Positions 21,485 to 32,614 of a stretch of 64,000 nt of DNA are shown here, piece by piece (within the stretch, counting starts at the first letter, position 1; the number at the start of each line of letters is the position of its first letter). Origin of the DNA: Brassica napus (taxonomy: Eukaryota > Streptophyta > Magnoliopsida > Brassicales > Brassicaceae); NCBI RefSeq assembly GCF_020379485.1, contig NC_063439.1, positions 14,329,683 through 14,393,682 of the forward strand, written 5' to 3'. Below the pieces are notes generated by a model. The model was not told where the DNA came from and searched no databases. It saw only the letters and a list, made by a program, of their open reading frames with translations. The translations under genes and the position numbers were made by a program.

Positions 21485-23197
21485 TGATAACTCTAAACAT
21501 TATTATCAAAGCACACAAAATTATACTTTGAAAGTTTGCTCTGTTTTGAAGTCATTTTTAATGTTTTGGGTATATAGATTTTTTTGATCTAAGTTGGAAG
21601 ACTACTAGGAAGACTTCACGAGGATACTTCTCAAGCAGACTTTTTGGACAAATTCACACATATTAAGCTAGAAATTAAAATTTAAGCGGAGAAGTTAAAT
21701 TTTAAGTGAATGAAATGGATTTTTCAAAGGTCCAATAATCAAATCATTATAGTAATTAATATGTCAAACCATTTCTAAGTATTTTGATTCAAAGAGAATG
21801 CAGGTTCTAACTTAATCTAAGTGCAATCTAGTGATAAGGTGATTTTGAACTAAAATACTACTCACATGCGATAAAGAACAAAACTTTCTTTTTCTATGGA
21901 ATGGATGAACTCATGGGCTAAGGGATTTGACCTTGGGTGATCAAGTTTCAATCTAAAGGTGGTACTTTTCAATCAATCTAACAACCTTAGACCTAAGCCC
22001 AATCCTAAACAAACTCTATCTCTAGATGAATGCTCATTCACTAAGATAACTCAAGCATCAAATCTCTTTGGTTGAATATTATCTAAGCAATCATTAAGTT
22101 CAAGTCTATTAGCCATCTTAACACCTTTAATATCAAATCTCTTGGGTAAAGAATGTTAAAAGCTTAGTAGAGTTGGTTCAGGCATTTCATCGAACACCTT
22201 TCGGGTATGAAATGCCTAAAGCTCAACTTTAGAGAGACCAACTCTAAAATTGCATTAAAAGTACTCTACTAGCAAGGAATAAGATGGATTTGTACCTAAA
22301 CACCCTAGATCTAGCTTAATCACCCTAACCCATGAATCAAAAGATGACTACTCACTAATCTTCATGATAAACCCAAGAATCAATGATGATTTGGTGTTAA
22401 TCATGATTAGTGATCAATATAACTAAGCAATCACAAGAGAAAATGATCAAGATTAGATCTTTCACTTAAAAGTTCTTTGTGATTAGATAGAAAATAAGAT
22501 AAGTCCCAACTTTGGGATTACGAGAGTATTTATATGTCTTTGGTAAACCTAATGGTTTCCATTAAAAAGTCTAAAAAGCCCTCTAAAAACATTAAAATTC
22601 GACTAAGGATAAGTCTCGACTCAGGTTTGAAGCAATCGGGAACAACCCGCGTCACTCAACCCGCGTCGGATAGTCGTCGAGCTTTCTTCTTCATGCGAGC
22701 GGGTAGGCGTTCCCACGTCGCTTCACCCCGCGTGACTCCATCTTGAGTTCTCTTCGACAACGCGGGTAAGAGAACCTGCGTCGCTCCACCACGCGTCGAG
22801 GCGTCGTCTCGCTTCTCCAACTTCATATGAGCGGGTACAGCTTCGCGCGTCGATCATCCTGCGTGACTCTATCGACGGCTTCTCTTCGACAACGCGGGTA
22901 AGGGAACCCGCGTGCTCCAACCCGCATCCAGACGTAGAGCAGCTTCATGTCGACGCGGGTTAGTGAACCCGCGTGGTAGAACCCGCGTTGCAATCACCCA
23001 TACTCGACCAAACTTCATTTTTCATCTCTTTTCGAACCACAATGCTTCTAAACACCTCCAGTCACTCAATGGGAATTTCCATTACCTGATTAAGACATAT
23101 GAATGCAACATGGATCCTAAAGTTGCTAAATTCCTAATCTATATGATCAATGTGTGCAATATGGATGGTTAAAACAGTGCAAATATGCAAGATATCA
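21485..23197 (-). repeat. LTR of Athila-like element C
   Basis: This ~1.7-kb LTR begins TGATAACTC and ends AAGATATCA on the plus strand, followed at 23198 by a purine tract (minus AAGTTTGGGGGATT). A TATA box is read on the minus strand near 22526 (CATATAAATAC). Its overall layout matches the LTRs of A and B, but the sequence has diverged and the reiterated motif is different. Upstream of the TATA box it carries ACGCGGGT and ACCCGCGT words in place of TCGATCGATG. The outer edge is less certain than the PPT side. Confidence 0.65.
22640..22990. repeat. ACGCGGGT / ACCCGCGT inverted-word array in LTR C
   Basis: About nine copies of ACCCGCGT or its complement occur in 350 bp, several paired as ACGCGGGT-N6-ACCCGCGT (for example near 22894 and 22955), which makes short hairpin-capable palindromes. 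The surrounding DNA is AT-rich. The array is upstream of the minus-strand TATA box at 22526, so it sits in U3. Confidence 0.8.
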
Positions 23198-24629
23198 AAT
23201 CCCCCAAACTTGTTCATTACTTGTCCTTAAGTGACTTTGCAAGAACTCATAAGGGAGAGAGGTTTGAAGGTGGGAACTCATAGCCAAAAGTAACACTTCC
23301 TAGCACTCAACTTAACATCCTAAAGAAACATAGCAAATATCATGAGCAACTCCCTTATTATACTCTAGCTTCTCTGGGCCTATCCATACTCTGTTGCCTC
23401 TACTCAAGTTGCAATACCCATCACTAACAAGTTCCTTCAACCAGCTCTCACATTGATTCACACACACACACACAAGGTGAATTCTCAAAAATGGGCACAT
23501 GATCTCAATCATTTGGCTAGGTAAGCAATGGTCTAATATGAATGAAGAGAGGGATTCAAATGTTTTCATTTAAAGGTGGTCATCACTCAAAACAAGGAGC
23601 TTGCTCATTATGTAAAATTTATCTAAGACTAGAAGCAACTCATGCATACATAGATTCATTCTCATCGTTCTACCCCTTTTATAAGTGACAACAAGTTCTA
23701 CCCTTTTATCATCATCTCAAAACCAAAATAAACCCCTCACATCACTCACCCAATGAACAACTCTCTTTTTCTTTGGACTCAACCAAATAGGGACTTTAAT
23801 TCATTTTTTTTACAACACTTAGCTCTAACTCTTTCTCATTTCCTTCCCCACCTTCTCTTTGATTCTTTTTCTTTCTTTTTTTTTATAAGGGGGAAGGTTC
23901 TTTTGTACATAATCTTGAGCTTCATACTTTCTTTTTGTCCCTAGAGTTTTCTTTTCTATTGACACTCTTTTGTTCATCTCTCTCATCTTTCTCACTCCTC
24001 AAACCCAAGATATTGAAATTTAGAACACACAAACCCCTCCCACCATCCCCAAATGCTAGCTCTTTATGCTAGCAAGAGATGAGAATAAACCTATGTCGCC
24101 TCCAATACTCTCAAGATTTTGCACATGACAAGCTATCAAAAGAGGCCTCACTCATGCAATTCAATGTTTGGTCTCAAAGAATGGTTAGGGTTGTAGGGTA
24201 TAGAGTGCCATTTGGGTTAACAAAGATTGGTATAAAGGAATAAGATAACCCAAATGTGTATGAGATCCATGATCAAGTATGCAAATGCCCATATGCAAGA
24301 GAGATTAAGTTCGTTCAAGCTAAGTTCAGATTGGAGCTGATCTTAAGAACAATGCCAATATCAAGCAAGCAAACAAGTTTCAAGAAGAGTTTTCAAGGCT
24401 CGAAGCGTGCAAGGCTTTCAAAAGATGCTTAAGCTACTTGATATGTTTAACTAGAGTGTCATTTTGAGTTCTAGACAAGAGTTCTTTATAAGGCATTTTA
24501 AATCATTGTCCCCAATGCAAGTGAATGCAACTTATATGCTCTAGACTCAATCCTAAAAGTGCAAGTGATGCAACTACATATTACTTTTTTTGTGTTTTTC
24601 AAAATTTTCAATTTTTTTGATTTTTTCTA

Positions 24630-24691
<62 letters not shown>

Positions 24692-24862
24692 ATGCAATGC
24701 ATGAGACTCAAATCATCAAAGAAAAAATGATCAAATACTTGGTACCTCCCCCAAACTTAGTTCACACAGTCTTTGTGTTAGGAAGTTGAAGGAGATACCG
24801 AAAAGGGAGTTAAATGCAAAGAAAAACTGGTATATACAATGAAAAGGTGGTGGAGTACCTCT
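23198..24862 (-). other. Non-coding 3' region of element C
   Basis: Long untranslated Athila-type region between the purine tract and the envelope-position ORF. It is rich in T/C blocks on the plus strand around 23750-24000 and contains an (AT)27 microsatellite at 24633-24686. A second purine-rich block is at 24748 (minus AAGTTTGGGGGAGG). No reading frame has a family signature. Confidence 0.65.
24633..24686. repeat. (AT)27 microsatellite
   Basis: An uninterrupted AT dinucleotide run in the non-coding region of element C. It generates a spurious open frame of alternating Ile/Tyr codons. Confidence 0.95.
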
Positions 24863-25072
24863 CTATGAAGCGTGGGAAGAGGCCGATGCCTCATCCTTGG
24901 TGTCAGCTTCCTCATCTGTCGAGGCAAGGGATGGAGATTTGTTTCCTGAATCGGAGGGTTGAGCTGGTGGGTTTCTCTTCCGGCAGAGCAGCTCTTTCTT
25001 GGTGGCGGGAAGGCTGAGGCTGGGGAGTAAGGAAGTCAAAGTCTGATGTTGAGCACCCTGCTACAGCTCCTA
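24863..25072 (-). pseudogene. C-terminal remnant of the envelope-position ORF, element C
   Basis: On the minus strand the frame ends ASTDEEADTKDEASASSHAS and stops at 24863. This acidic tail resembles in position and composition the SPEDDEATDEDTD end of the ORF at 17285. A frameshift near 24935 separates it from the preceding residues. The fragment is cut off at 25072 by a TGTTAGGG boundary, so at most ~70 codons remain. Confidence 0.55.
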
Positions 25073-25551
25073 TTGTTAGGGATTTTTGTGTAGGCTCTTT
25101 TAGAGTACCACAGAACGATGGACAAGTTGATTTGTTGGGTAGGTTTAAGAGTGTTTCGTGAGGATTTCGAGAGATTGAGTAGAATATATACTTGAAGAGA
25201 TCTTTATTACATAGAACAAGCAAGGATTACAAGTATATTCGTATGAACCCTAACCTTAGCCGCCTCAGTATAATCTCCAAGTCAAAGGTCTCCATCCCCT
25301 GCTTGAGGGCTGTTGTAGCTCTTATATAGTCGACTAGAAGTCGGTTTTATTAGTTTAAACTCTTTTATATTTAGAAATATGGAAGGTTCTCCTTGTCGGA
25401 AGTTTTCTATTTCTTGGAAGGGAGTAGGGTCCAGGGACCGAGCCCAGGGTTCCCTCTGAGGGGGACTCGGGGAACCCGTTTACTAGGGATCCGGGGATCT
25501 GAGTCCTGCCTGGAGGCTGGGAGAAATAATACCGGGATATTTTTCCCCAAC
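25073..25551 (-). repeat. Candidate solo LTR of an unassigned family
   Basis: The segment starts TGTTAGGG and ends TTCCCCAACA. On the minus strand it contains a TATA box (CTATATAAGAGC near 25322-25333) and, ~120 bp downstream, an AATAAAG polyadenylation-like word near 25202, in the order expected of U3-R. An inverted GGTTCCC/GGGAACC pair lies upstream of the TATA box (25449-25480). No matching 5-bp target duplication and no partner LTR were found, so the limits are tentative. Confidence 0.4.
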
Positions 25552-25810
25552 AGTTTGTCACTTATTTCTCGACTTTGTCATCGAGGTCGGGGAATAACCT
25601 GTGCACTCAAGTCAACCGGGGTTGCTTATTCTCAGCAGGCTCCCTTTAGGCAGGACCTTGTTCCGCTAGTCTTGTTAGCCTAGGTTCCACTCAAGTCGGA
25701 AGTCATTCTGAACCCAGGTAAGGACCGGTTCCTTCGTGTTCAGTTGATATCTGATAGTAGTTTCTTCTGCCTCTCTGGAAATGGTGAGGCCGGAGCTTGG
25801 TCGTGTAATC
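25552..25810. other. Unassigned sequence between two LTRs
   Basis: This 259-bp stretch has no gene and no recognisable repeat. It may be the internal end of the element that owned the candidate LTR to its left, although no polypurine tract is visible at the junction. Confidence 0.4.
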
Positions 25811-26925
25811 TGTTGGGGTCAAAATCGGTCACGACGAATTCAATGTCTGAAAGTCCGTAAAAATCGGCATGAACATTTTTACGAAAAATAATCCTCGTAA
25901 AGATATCTTTACGAAGAGTCTTGCGGTAAAATCTTGTTCAAATCTCAATCGAACCATTAAATACGATTTTCCGAAGGCAAGGACATGTATCCAAATCGGC
26001 CACGGATGAGCTCAAGTATGGCGATCGGACCGCAGACAAGCCAAGCTCGATCGATACGCGGTGACCAAGCATGCACACAGCTCGGTTGCTATGTAGCGAC
26101 CGATCTCGAGCCAAAGCTCAAAGGGACCTAAGACGCGACTGGAGGCCCATCTTACGATTTCTTAACCAAAAGCCCGTAAACCATAGGACGGTTTACGCTT
26201 GGTTCGCAAGGGAAGATAAATGTCAAGTTTCCGCGGATAAATACGGAATTTTGAAGATAATTACGAAGATCGGAAAAAATGGAATATCTCCAGTTTTTGC
26301 TATGACTGCTTAAGGGCAGAAGAGTAAAAGCGTAAACCGACCTTGGAGCGAGTATATAAGGAGTCCTAGGCGAGAGGCATGAGGGGAGAACTTTTTAGAT
26401 TCAGAATTCTCTGCACTTAGAAACTTTAGGCTTTATTCTCGACAAGTTTGGTTTCTATGACTGGCACTCAATTACTAGACGAACTCGCCCAGGCAGTTCG
26501 ATCTCTTGTCCAGCTCTATCAATTGAACTACGTTCGGTTTGAACCTCGAAAGGGGTACTAGGCAGCCTTTAACAAGGTTCAGTCCGAAATCAATCAAAAA
26601 CCTTTTCAGTATCTATTTCGTCTTTTGTTATCGAGCTGCGACTCAACTAGGTTTGAGCTATTAGGCCGCTAGAACTAAGTAACTCGCTGACAGCCTTTGG
26701 GGCCAAAGCTTTCATGATCTCTTGTAATGATCGCAACGCTCTTACGCGGACTCGAAATAAGATCTACTGTTTTCTCTAAACTCGTTTGTTATCTTTTCAT
26801 GATTTCTGCATATATTTGGTCACTTGTCGTTGGCTTTCGCGGAGATCCGGGACCTCTGGGAAATTAGGGTTTTCCTAGTTTCCCAATTTAAACGGAAATC
26901 GACAGTGCGAATTTCGGTTCCCACA
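25811..26925 (+). repeat. Family D LTR, copy 1 (plus orientation)
   Basis: This LTR starts TGTTGGGGTC and ends TTCGGTTCCCACA. It is recognisably the same LTR as those at 45154-46590 and 55225-56400, which lie on the other strand. Shared landmarks are the GCGTAAACC and GGAGATATTCC-like blocks, a TATA box (GTATATAAGG at 26349-26358) and the terminal TAGGGTTTTCC...GACAGTGC region. It carries a single copy of the GCTAYGTAGCGACCGA unit (26081-26104), against about 6 and 13 in the other copies. Confidence 0.8.
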
Positions 26926-28200
26926 TAATCCACACACGGGTCTGAGCAGATTTTCACTTTGGGGGTCCGTTAGATCGTGGAGGAGAGCGGAAGTGTGGCA
27001 TCTTTCCCTTTTTTTCCAGTCCGGTCGCAAGGAATTATTCTGAAGATTTGGAAATATCCGACTTCCTTTTTCCAGGCTCCAAGAAAGGAAAGAGCTAGGC
27101 GTATATTTAGGATATCTGATGCACAGAGCTTTATTCATCATCAGCTTGAGAAGATGAACTCCGATGTCCCTGCTTCGTTCGTGGGCGGTCGCCTAAGGCC
27201 GTGCCGTCTGTTTGCTGATCCATTCTCATCGCCTATTGCTTCTTTTGGAATGGCTTCCGAAACACGTAGTGAGGCGATCCCAAAGGCGCCTTTGAAGCAA
27301 CACGAAAGCTTTACTCTTGACGATGGCCCGCGCTCCGAGATTCCTGAGGGAGGCTTGAAGGCGATACGGAAGAAGTATGGGATCCATTCCTCGGTGCATA
27401 TGAGGAGTCCTTCTGAGATCGAACGCGCGCCTGATGGAGGACCGGGAGAGATAGCTATCTATGAGGCGTATTTAGTAGCAGGCTTCCGGGGGATTGTTCC
27501 TTCGTTGGTGGCTGAAGTGTCTTTGTTTTTTGGCTTCTGCCCTTCTCAGCCTACTCCCTTGTCCTGGAAGATTTTGATGTCAATCCAGGTACTCGGGGAG
27601 CTTCATGGTCTTGAGACCGGGATTCATTAGGTGCTATATTCCTATTGCTTTGCCCCTTGGAGGATCGTGCCTGGGTTTTACCACCTTCAACCTCATGATG
27701 GTGCTCCTTTAGTTGAGGAACCTCGGAGAGGTATCCGGAGTAATTCTTCTTTCGAGAATAACCGGAGTAGTTGATACGTGTTTATGAAGATCCAGGAACC
27801 CTTCCATTACCCTACTTACTGGCATACTGTTGATGAGTCTCGCTTCCTGCACTTTTTCCCTTTGGTAGTCGATCTGTTGATAGTCGGTTTTGTTTTCAGA
27901 TGTATCTCGTCCGATATCTTTTCTTGGGGAAGTGGTGGCGAAGAAGATGTTGATGATTCCTCGGTGGTTTCATGGGGTGCACTTTTTGATGAGCAAGGAG
28001 GTCCTGGACCATAGTCGTCTCTGGGGTAAACCTTTACTCCTTAATCCCTTTCCAGTGCATCCTCCCTTTAGTAAAATCTCATCTCTTATTCTTCAGGTAA
28101 TATTGCGAGGCTTCCTACTTCGGTTCTCTATGATGGATATCAGCAGGCTGGGACACAAAGAAGGCGTCCTTTCTCTTGGGGAAAAATATTCCATGAAGAG
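26926..28200 (+). pseudogene. Gypsy-type-transposon ORF (Transposase_28-like), decayed
   Basis: Just downstream of the plus-strand LTR an open frame runs from an ATG at 27154 to 27630. Its segment AIYEAYLVAGFRGIVPSLVA, then EVSLFFGFCPSQPTPLSW is characteristic of the 'putative gypsy type transposon' family (PF04195 from memory). The same protein can be followed in other frames to about 28200 (YVFMKIQEP.. at ~27778; KEVLDHSRLWG at ~27995), so several frameshifts and stops have killed it. Here the ORF is in sense with its LTR, unlike the antisense units at 46847 and 56660. Confidence 0.7.
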
Positions 28201-28606
28201 ATTACTCCAGCTTCCGTCTTCCAGGTCCCTGCCCCCAGGGTCTGGGCTCCTGCCTCTGGGTCCCGGGTCCCTGCCCCCCAGGTCTGGGTCCTGCCTCCGG
28301 TCATGGGTCCCTATCCCCGAGTCTGGGACCTTCCTCCGTCTTCCAGGCCAAGTGATTTTTCCTGCCTTAAGATAAATGGAAATCTTCCATTTATCAGGTA
28401 ACCAGCTTAGAGAAGAAGGAATCTTCGTAAATCCAAGAGAAAGAGGAAGTATTCCAATATGATAAGCCGCCCTTAAGAAGAATGGAAATATTCTATTATT
28501 TAAGGATATATTGATCCAAATAGCGTGAACCATGGGTTAAGTAGGCCACTAGACCATTGTTAGACAATGTGGTAGATTGATCCAAAAGACGTCTGAAGCA
28601 TGACAT
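28201..28606. other. GC-rich CCTGCC/GGGTC repeats and unassigned flank
   Basis: 28215-28350 is a short tandem-like tract of GGTCCCTGCC and GGGTCTGGG words. The rest, to 28606, is AT-rich and contains a short inverted repeat (GGAAATCTTCC). No coding signal is seen. Confidence 0.5.
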
Positions 28607-31600
28607 TGTTGGAAGCACGACATGAAGACCCGAAGTTGGGCAAAAGCCCTAATTTCGGTATTATGAAATTTTTCGAGGAAGCCGGAGGCTCGGGACATAT
28701 TTTTCTCTCAACTTCAGAGATCAAGTGGAGTTTATTAAAATTGTTCAGAGCATCAGAAAGGGCGTAGAAAAATATTTGAGATTGATCGTGGGACGAAAAT
28801 TCACCGGAAGAGTCAAAATCAGACGAACAGACCGAGAAGCTCGAGGTGGCTCGTTGCATGGGATCAGAACATGGTGTCAACTGTTCAGCATACTGAGTGT
28901 CTACAGAAGCTCGAGGTGTCACCGTACATGGAAGCTGCATGTGCAGCTTGACATGTAGAAGCACGAGGTGGATCGACCAAGCACGAGGTGTCTCCACGCA
29001 TGCAACCGAAGCATGCGGCCAGCCATGTGTGTGATGCTGTAGCGCCTTGCATGAGTTCCAGTCATGCAGCCTGACATCTGTGAGGAGTGGTTGCGTCCTG
29101 CATATGTCCTGGACATGCAGCCAGCCATGTGGAGCACGAGGTGTCGCCGTGCATGTGTCCGGAGCCATGCGGAGCGACACACGGGCGGCCACTAACCTGA
29201 ATCTGATTGGCTGCTGTCTTCTATAAATAGCTCACGACCCCAGCTCATTTCTTCACATCCATACCTGTCCAAACCAAGTTAAAAACGTGAGAGAAAAGTA
29301 GAAAAAGAAAGCAAGAGTTTCCGATCTTTTTCGAAAGTTTTAGAGAGTTTTTGAGGTCAGTTCTCTACTGATTTCGAGTCAGCGCCTAGGGACGGTTCTG
29401 TCCAACTGAATTCGTCCAGGCCACCCAGTTCCTTTGATGATCAAGTGGAGGTGATGTCCAGAGCTAGTTCAGGTCCAAGGGTTCAAATCAGTCGATGTTC
29501 TGCTCGATACTCCACCGGGAAGTCCGAAGAACTGTCCAGAAGTTAGAGGAGGTTCTGTCCGAGTCCAGATCAGTCTGTCGAGGCCTGTCAGCTTCTTTAT
29601 GGTGAAGCCGAGGTTCTGTCCAAATTGAGATCAGTCCAGTCCAGTCCAGTCAAGGCGTCCCTTGGGTTTTGGCCATGTCCTCTCCGATCAACCAGCTGCT
29701 TCTCGCCTAGAATACTGTGAGTTGGCTTGTGTGAATTCCACTTGGAATTTAGGGTAGCTTTGTGAGTTGGTTTTGTTTGAGTTCCACTTGGAGCTGAGGT
29801 TAGATCGAGTCGCATTTAGTTTATAATGATCACGTTATTGCATGGTAAAGTCCTTAGGGTTATTTTATTTATGGAACCGGACTCAGTTTAGCACGGGCTA
29901 AGCTGAGATGAAAGGAATTAAGACTGAGTTAATAACCTGACTAGGACTAGGGCTAGGATGCATCATGTTTTCTATTCTTGCGTGTTGATATGGTTGAGTG
30001 CAGGTTCCCGTTATCTTTAAAGATAGTTTCTCAGCGGGAGGCTGGAGTATCTGGGTAACGGTTTGATTGAATGGTTTAGTATTGATATTGTAGCTTAGTA
30101 GTTAGTACTAAGGGTCTTAGGCCATATAGGCCGGACTACTGGTACTATTGGTTAGTCTTGTAGAGTCGAGTGTCTAGTTAGGATCTGGAACTTTATCTTT
30201 AGGCTAGGTTCTAGATTGAGTTTGTGTTGTGTGAGTGTTGCCGACAGTATATGCGTAACCCGCCCATACTAGGCTTGTGTAGGGGTGATTAGTGTTTCCT
30301 CGGCCTCGTACCCAGCGGGTTCAAGGAAACCCCTTATTCGCTAGATCGGGAAGACTCATACGAACGGGGTCATGTCCTATGGCTGAGTATTACACGACGG
30401 TGTAATATGGCAGTGACCCGAAGGACTATGGGCTGTCGCGCGGTGACCCGAAGGACTGTGGACCGCGGTCGGTTGAAAGTTCCTTCTTCTGGCCTTTGTG
30501 GTAGGAAGATAGGATATTGCCGATAGAGAGGATGAACACTAAGTCACCATTTCCCGGGGTAGTGTGTTGTGTTGTGTTAGAGCGTCGTAGAGGGTTATGG
30601 AACCCTCGAGTTAGTGTAGCACCGATATACGGTGTTATGAGTTAGATCGAGTCGTAGATACTCATAGTTATTATTGTGATTGTGGTTGATTGATTTGTTT
30701 GCAGGTTCTGACATTAAGTCCTAAGTCTAGTTTAGGTACCAGATTAGGCTTGGTGTGTATTTGGTTATTGTAGGCCTAACGTTGGCATGTATGTGTTTGA
30801 GTGATTGCTTTTGAAGGGTGGTGGATATTAAAGCTATGCGGTATCATTGGTTGGCCGATCATGTTCTTGTTTGATTGTTGGTCGATCGGCTAATGATACT
30901 TGTATAGTCTAAGTGTCTAACACTACATGAGTACTGAACTCAGGCGTATATGGTTAACTAGGAAATGCTTGTTGACTTGTTTTAATGCAGGTTCCCGTTA
31001 CTTGAAGCTAGATCATGGCAGGAGGCCAAGTCTAACTTAGTAACGGTTTGATTAGCCTTAGCTTTTATTGCATGCTAGGGCTAGATTGATTGTTATTTTG
31101 GATTGTCTTGGTTAGAGTATTGGTTGCGGATAGAGGCCACCAGCTCACTGAGTAATACTAGATTACTCATCTTACTCCGTTGTCCTTTTTGCAGGTTGCT
31201 TTAGGTAAGGATGATCGGATAGCTTGGTGCTGGACGTTAGGACCGCCGGTGTAGATTTTCATGCCTTTTATAAACGGTATTGTGAATTGTGTTATGTTGA
31301 GTCGATTTGGCATTAGGCCGGGCCCAGTCTTGAATTATTCATTGTATGAATATTTCTGGAATCAATAAAATAATTGTTTTATATGCGCTTCATGAGTACT
31401 CTGATATTTGCCTAGTCCGGTGTAACACAACGTTAGGTCGTAGTACGGGTTTAAAAGCATTAGGCCTCGATCTAACAGAAAACGCTAACTCTAGATACGG
31501 GTTGCAAAGCCTTATGCCTTGACGCAGCGGGACGAGTTAGGGATGAACTGGTCTAGTTCGTGGAGTAAAGTTTTTGACTCTGATCGGATCGTCTCTAGCC

Positions 31601-31784
31601 CATCACGTAGCGCGTCCGGACCATGGTGTTGGGTTGGACGGTAAGTCATGTTCTTATTTGATTGTTGGCTGGCCGGTTGGCCTTTCATCTCCAACCCTTG
31701 GCATGGGTCGTCCGTCGGTCATGTTCTTGTTTGATTGTTGGCTGGTGGGTCAACCTATGCTTAGAACGGTTCGGGGGTGTTACA
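28607..31784 (+). repeat. Family E long LTR, copy 1
   Basis: The right end is firm: GGGGGTGTTACA at 31784 matches, in reverse, the TGTAACACCCCCG start at 60138, and the two copies stay alignable across at least 1.2 kb. The left end, TGTTGGAAGC at 28607, is inferred from TG..CA rules. A TATA box (CTATAAATAG, 29221-29230) marks the plus strand as sense. Internal landmarks include two diverged copies of a block beginning GCAGGTTCCCGTTA (30001 and 30989) and ending GTAACGGTTTGATT, and duplicated GTGACCCGAAGGACT words at 30412 and 30441. No coding sequence is seen in 3.2 kb. Confidence 0.65.
28835..29145. repeat. AGCWCGAGGTG motif array upstream of the family E TATA box
   Basis: Five copies of AGCTCGAGGTG or AGCACGAGGTG (near 28837, 28907, 28960, 28980, 29133) are interspersed with CATGCAGCCAGCCATG-like palindromic words. 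They end ~80 bp before the TATA box at 29221, so they occupy the promoter-proximal U3. Confidence 0.7.
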
Positions 31785-32614
31785 GTCCTCTCCCCTGGAG
31801 GTAAGTCCTTCTCCTTCTCCTTCTCCTTGTCTCTCTGTCTGGTATCCATCTCCACAGCCTGGCCTTTCCACGATCAGAATACGCCGGCAAGGCAACACCA
31901 ACACACACGGTTCTCTTCTCTAACGCCGGTCTCTCTCTCTTTATCTTTCTGGTATGATTTTGGCAGAGCTTTGCCTAAGGAATTTCGTGCCATTTTCTTT
32001 GCCAGGAACTCTCTATTTATAGAGAAAACCAGTCCCAACTGCCCTGGATAAACCGGCCAAGCAGTTAGAGAGAAAGGGTACAAAACTGCCCCTTTTGCAC
32101 CTTTTCGAGAGTAACCGCCCAACTGCTCTTCCCTTCCTTTGGGCTGTCCGAAAATCAGGCCCAGAACATCATCCTGAGTCCCTTGTCCAAGGCCAAGACC
32201 CACGGACCCTTGGTGGTTCAGGACAAGACCCCACCGGCCCATAACCGCCCATGACCCGGCCACACCAGCCCGGACCATAACACTCCACCGAGCTAAGTTG
32301 AGCTGGACACTAGCTGGCCTTAGCTGAGTGAGCTAGCCTATCAGCTCCAGTGAGCTACCCAAGACTGAGTGAGCTGGTTCCACACTGTCCCTAGCTGGTT
32401 GAGGTTGCTCTCGACCCTGTCCAGCTACTAGATCACTCAGCCAGCTCTCCTAAGCTTCCTTCCACTCCATCCTGGTTAAGTCTCAGCTCCCTGGTGCCTT
32501 TAACCTTATTACTGAGCCATGATACACTTGTTCTTAGGTCAAATGACCTGACTGGTGTGTCTCCTCGCACCATGGCTCGTCCGAACGATCCTATCTAGGA
32601 TCGGGGATGCTACA
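31785..32614 (-). repeat. 3' LTR of chromovirus F (5' part only)
   Basis: On the minus strand it begins TGTAGCATCCCCGATCC right after the polypurine tract. It matches the plus-strand LTR starting at 61375 (TGTCATGTCCCCGATCC, then CACCAGTCAGGTCA and GACTTAACCAGGAT-like blocks). A minus-strand TATA box (CTATAAATAGAG) lies at 32012-32023. AGCTGG/GAGCTG words are dense at 32283-32470, upstream of it. The LTR stops at 31784, where family E begins, and lacks the TTACA end seen at 37725, so it is truncated. Confidence 0.8.

Noticed and set aside
24559..24789. 76-codon plus-strand frame
   Set aside because: Created by the (AT)27 microsatellite in element C non-coding DNA.
25073..25551. Treating the TG..CA segment as a confirmed solo LTR
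   Set aside because: No target duplication and no partner copy in the window; kept only as a low-confidence candidate.
26440..26530. Possible tRNA-like stretch (GTTCGATCTCTTGTCC) in LTR D copy 1
   Set aside because: No acceptor stem or anticodon arm can be formed; part of the LTR.
28725..29192. Histidine/cysteine-rich frames on both strands
   Set aside because: Produced by the CATGCAGCC and CGAGGTG repeat words of the family E U3; no domain.
31512..32278. Open frames across the family E/F LTR junction
   Set aside because: They cross the boundary of two LTRs and have no family signature.
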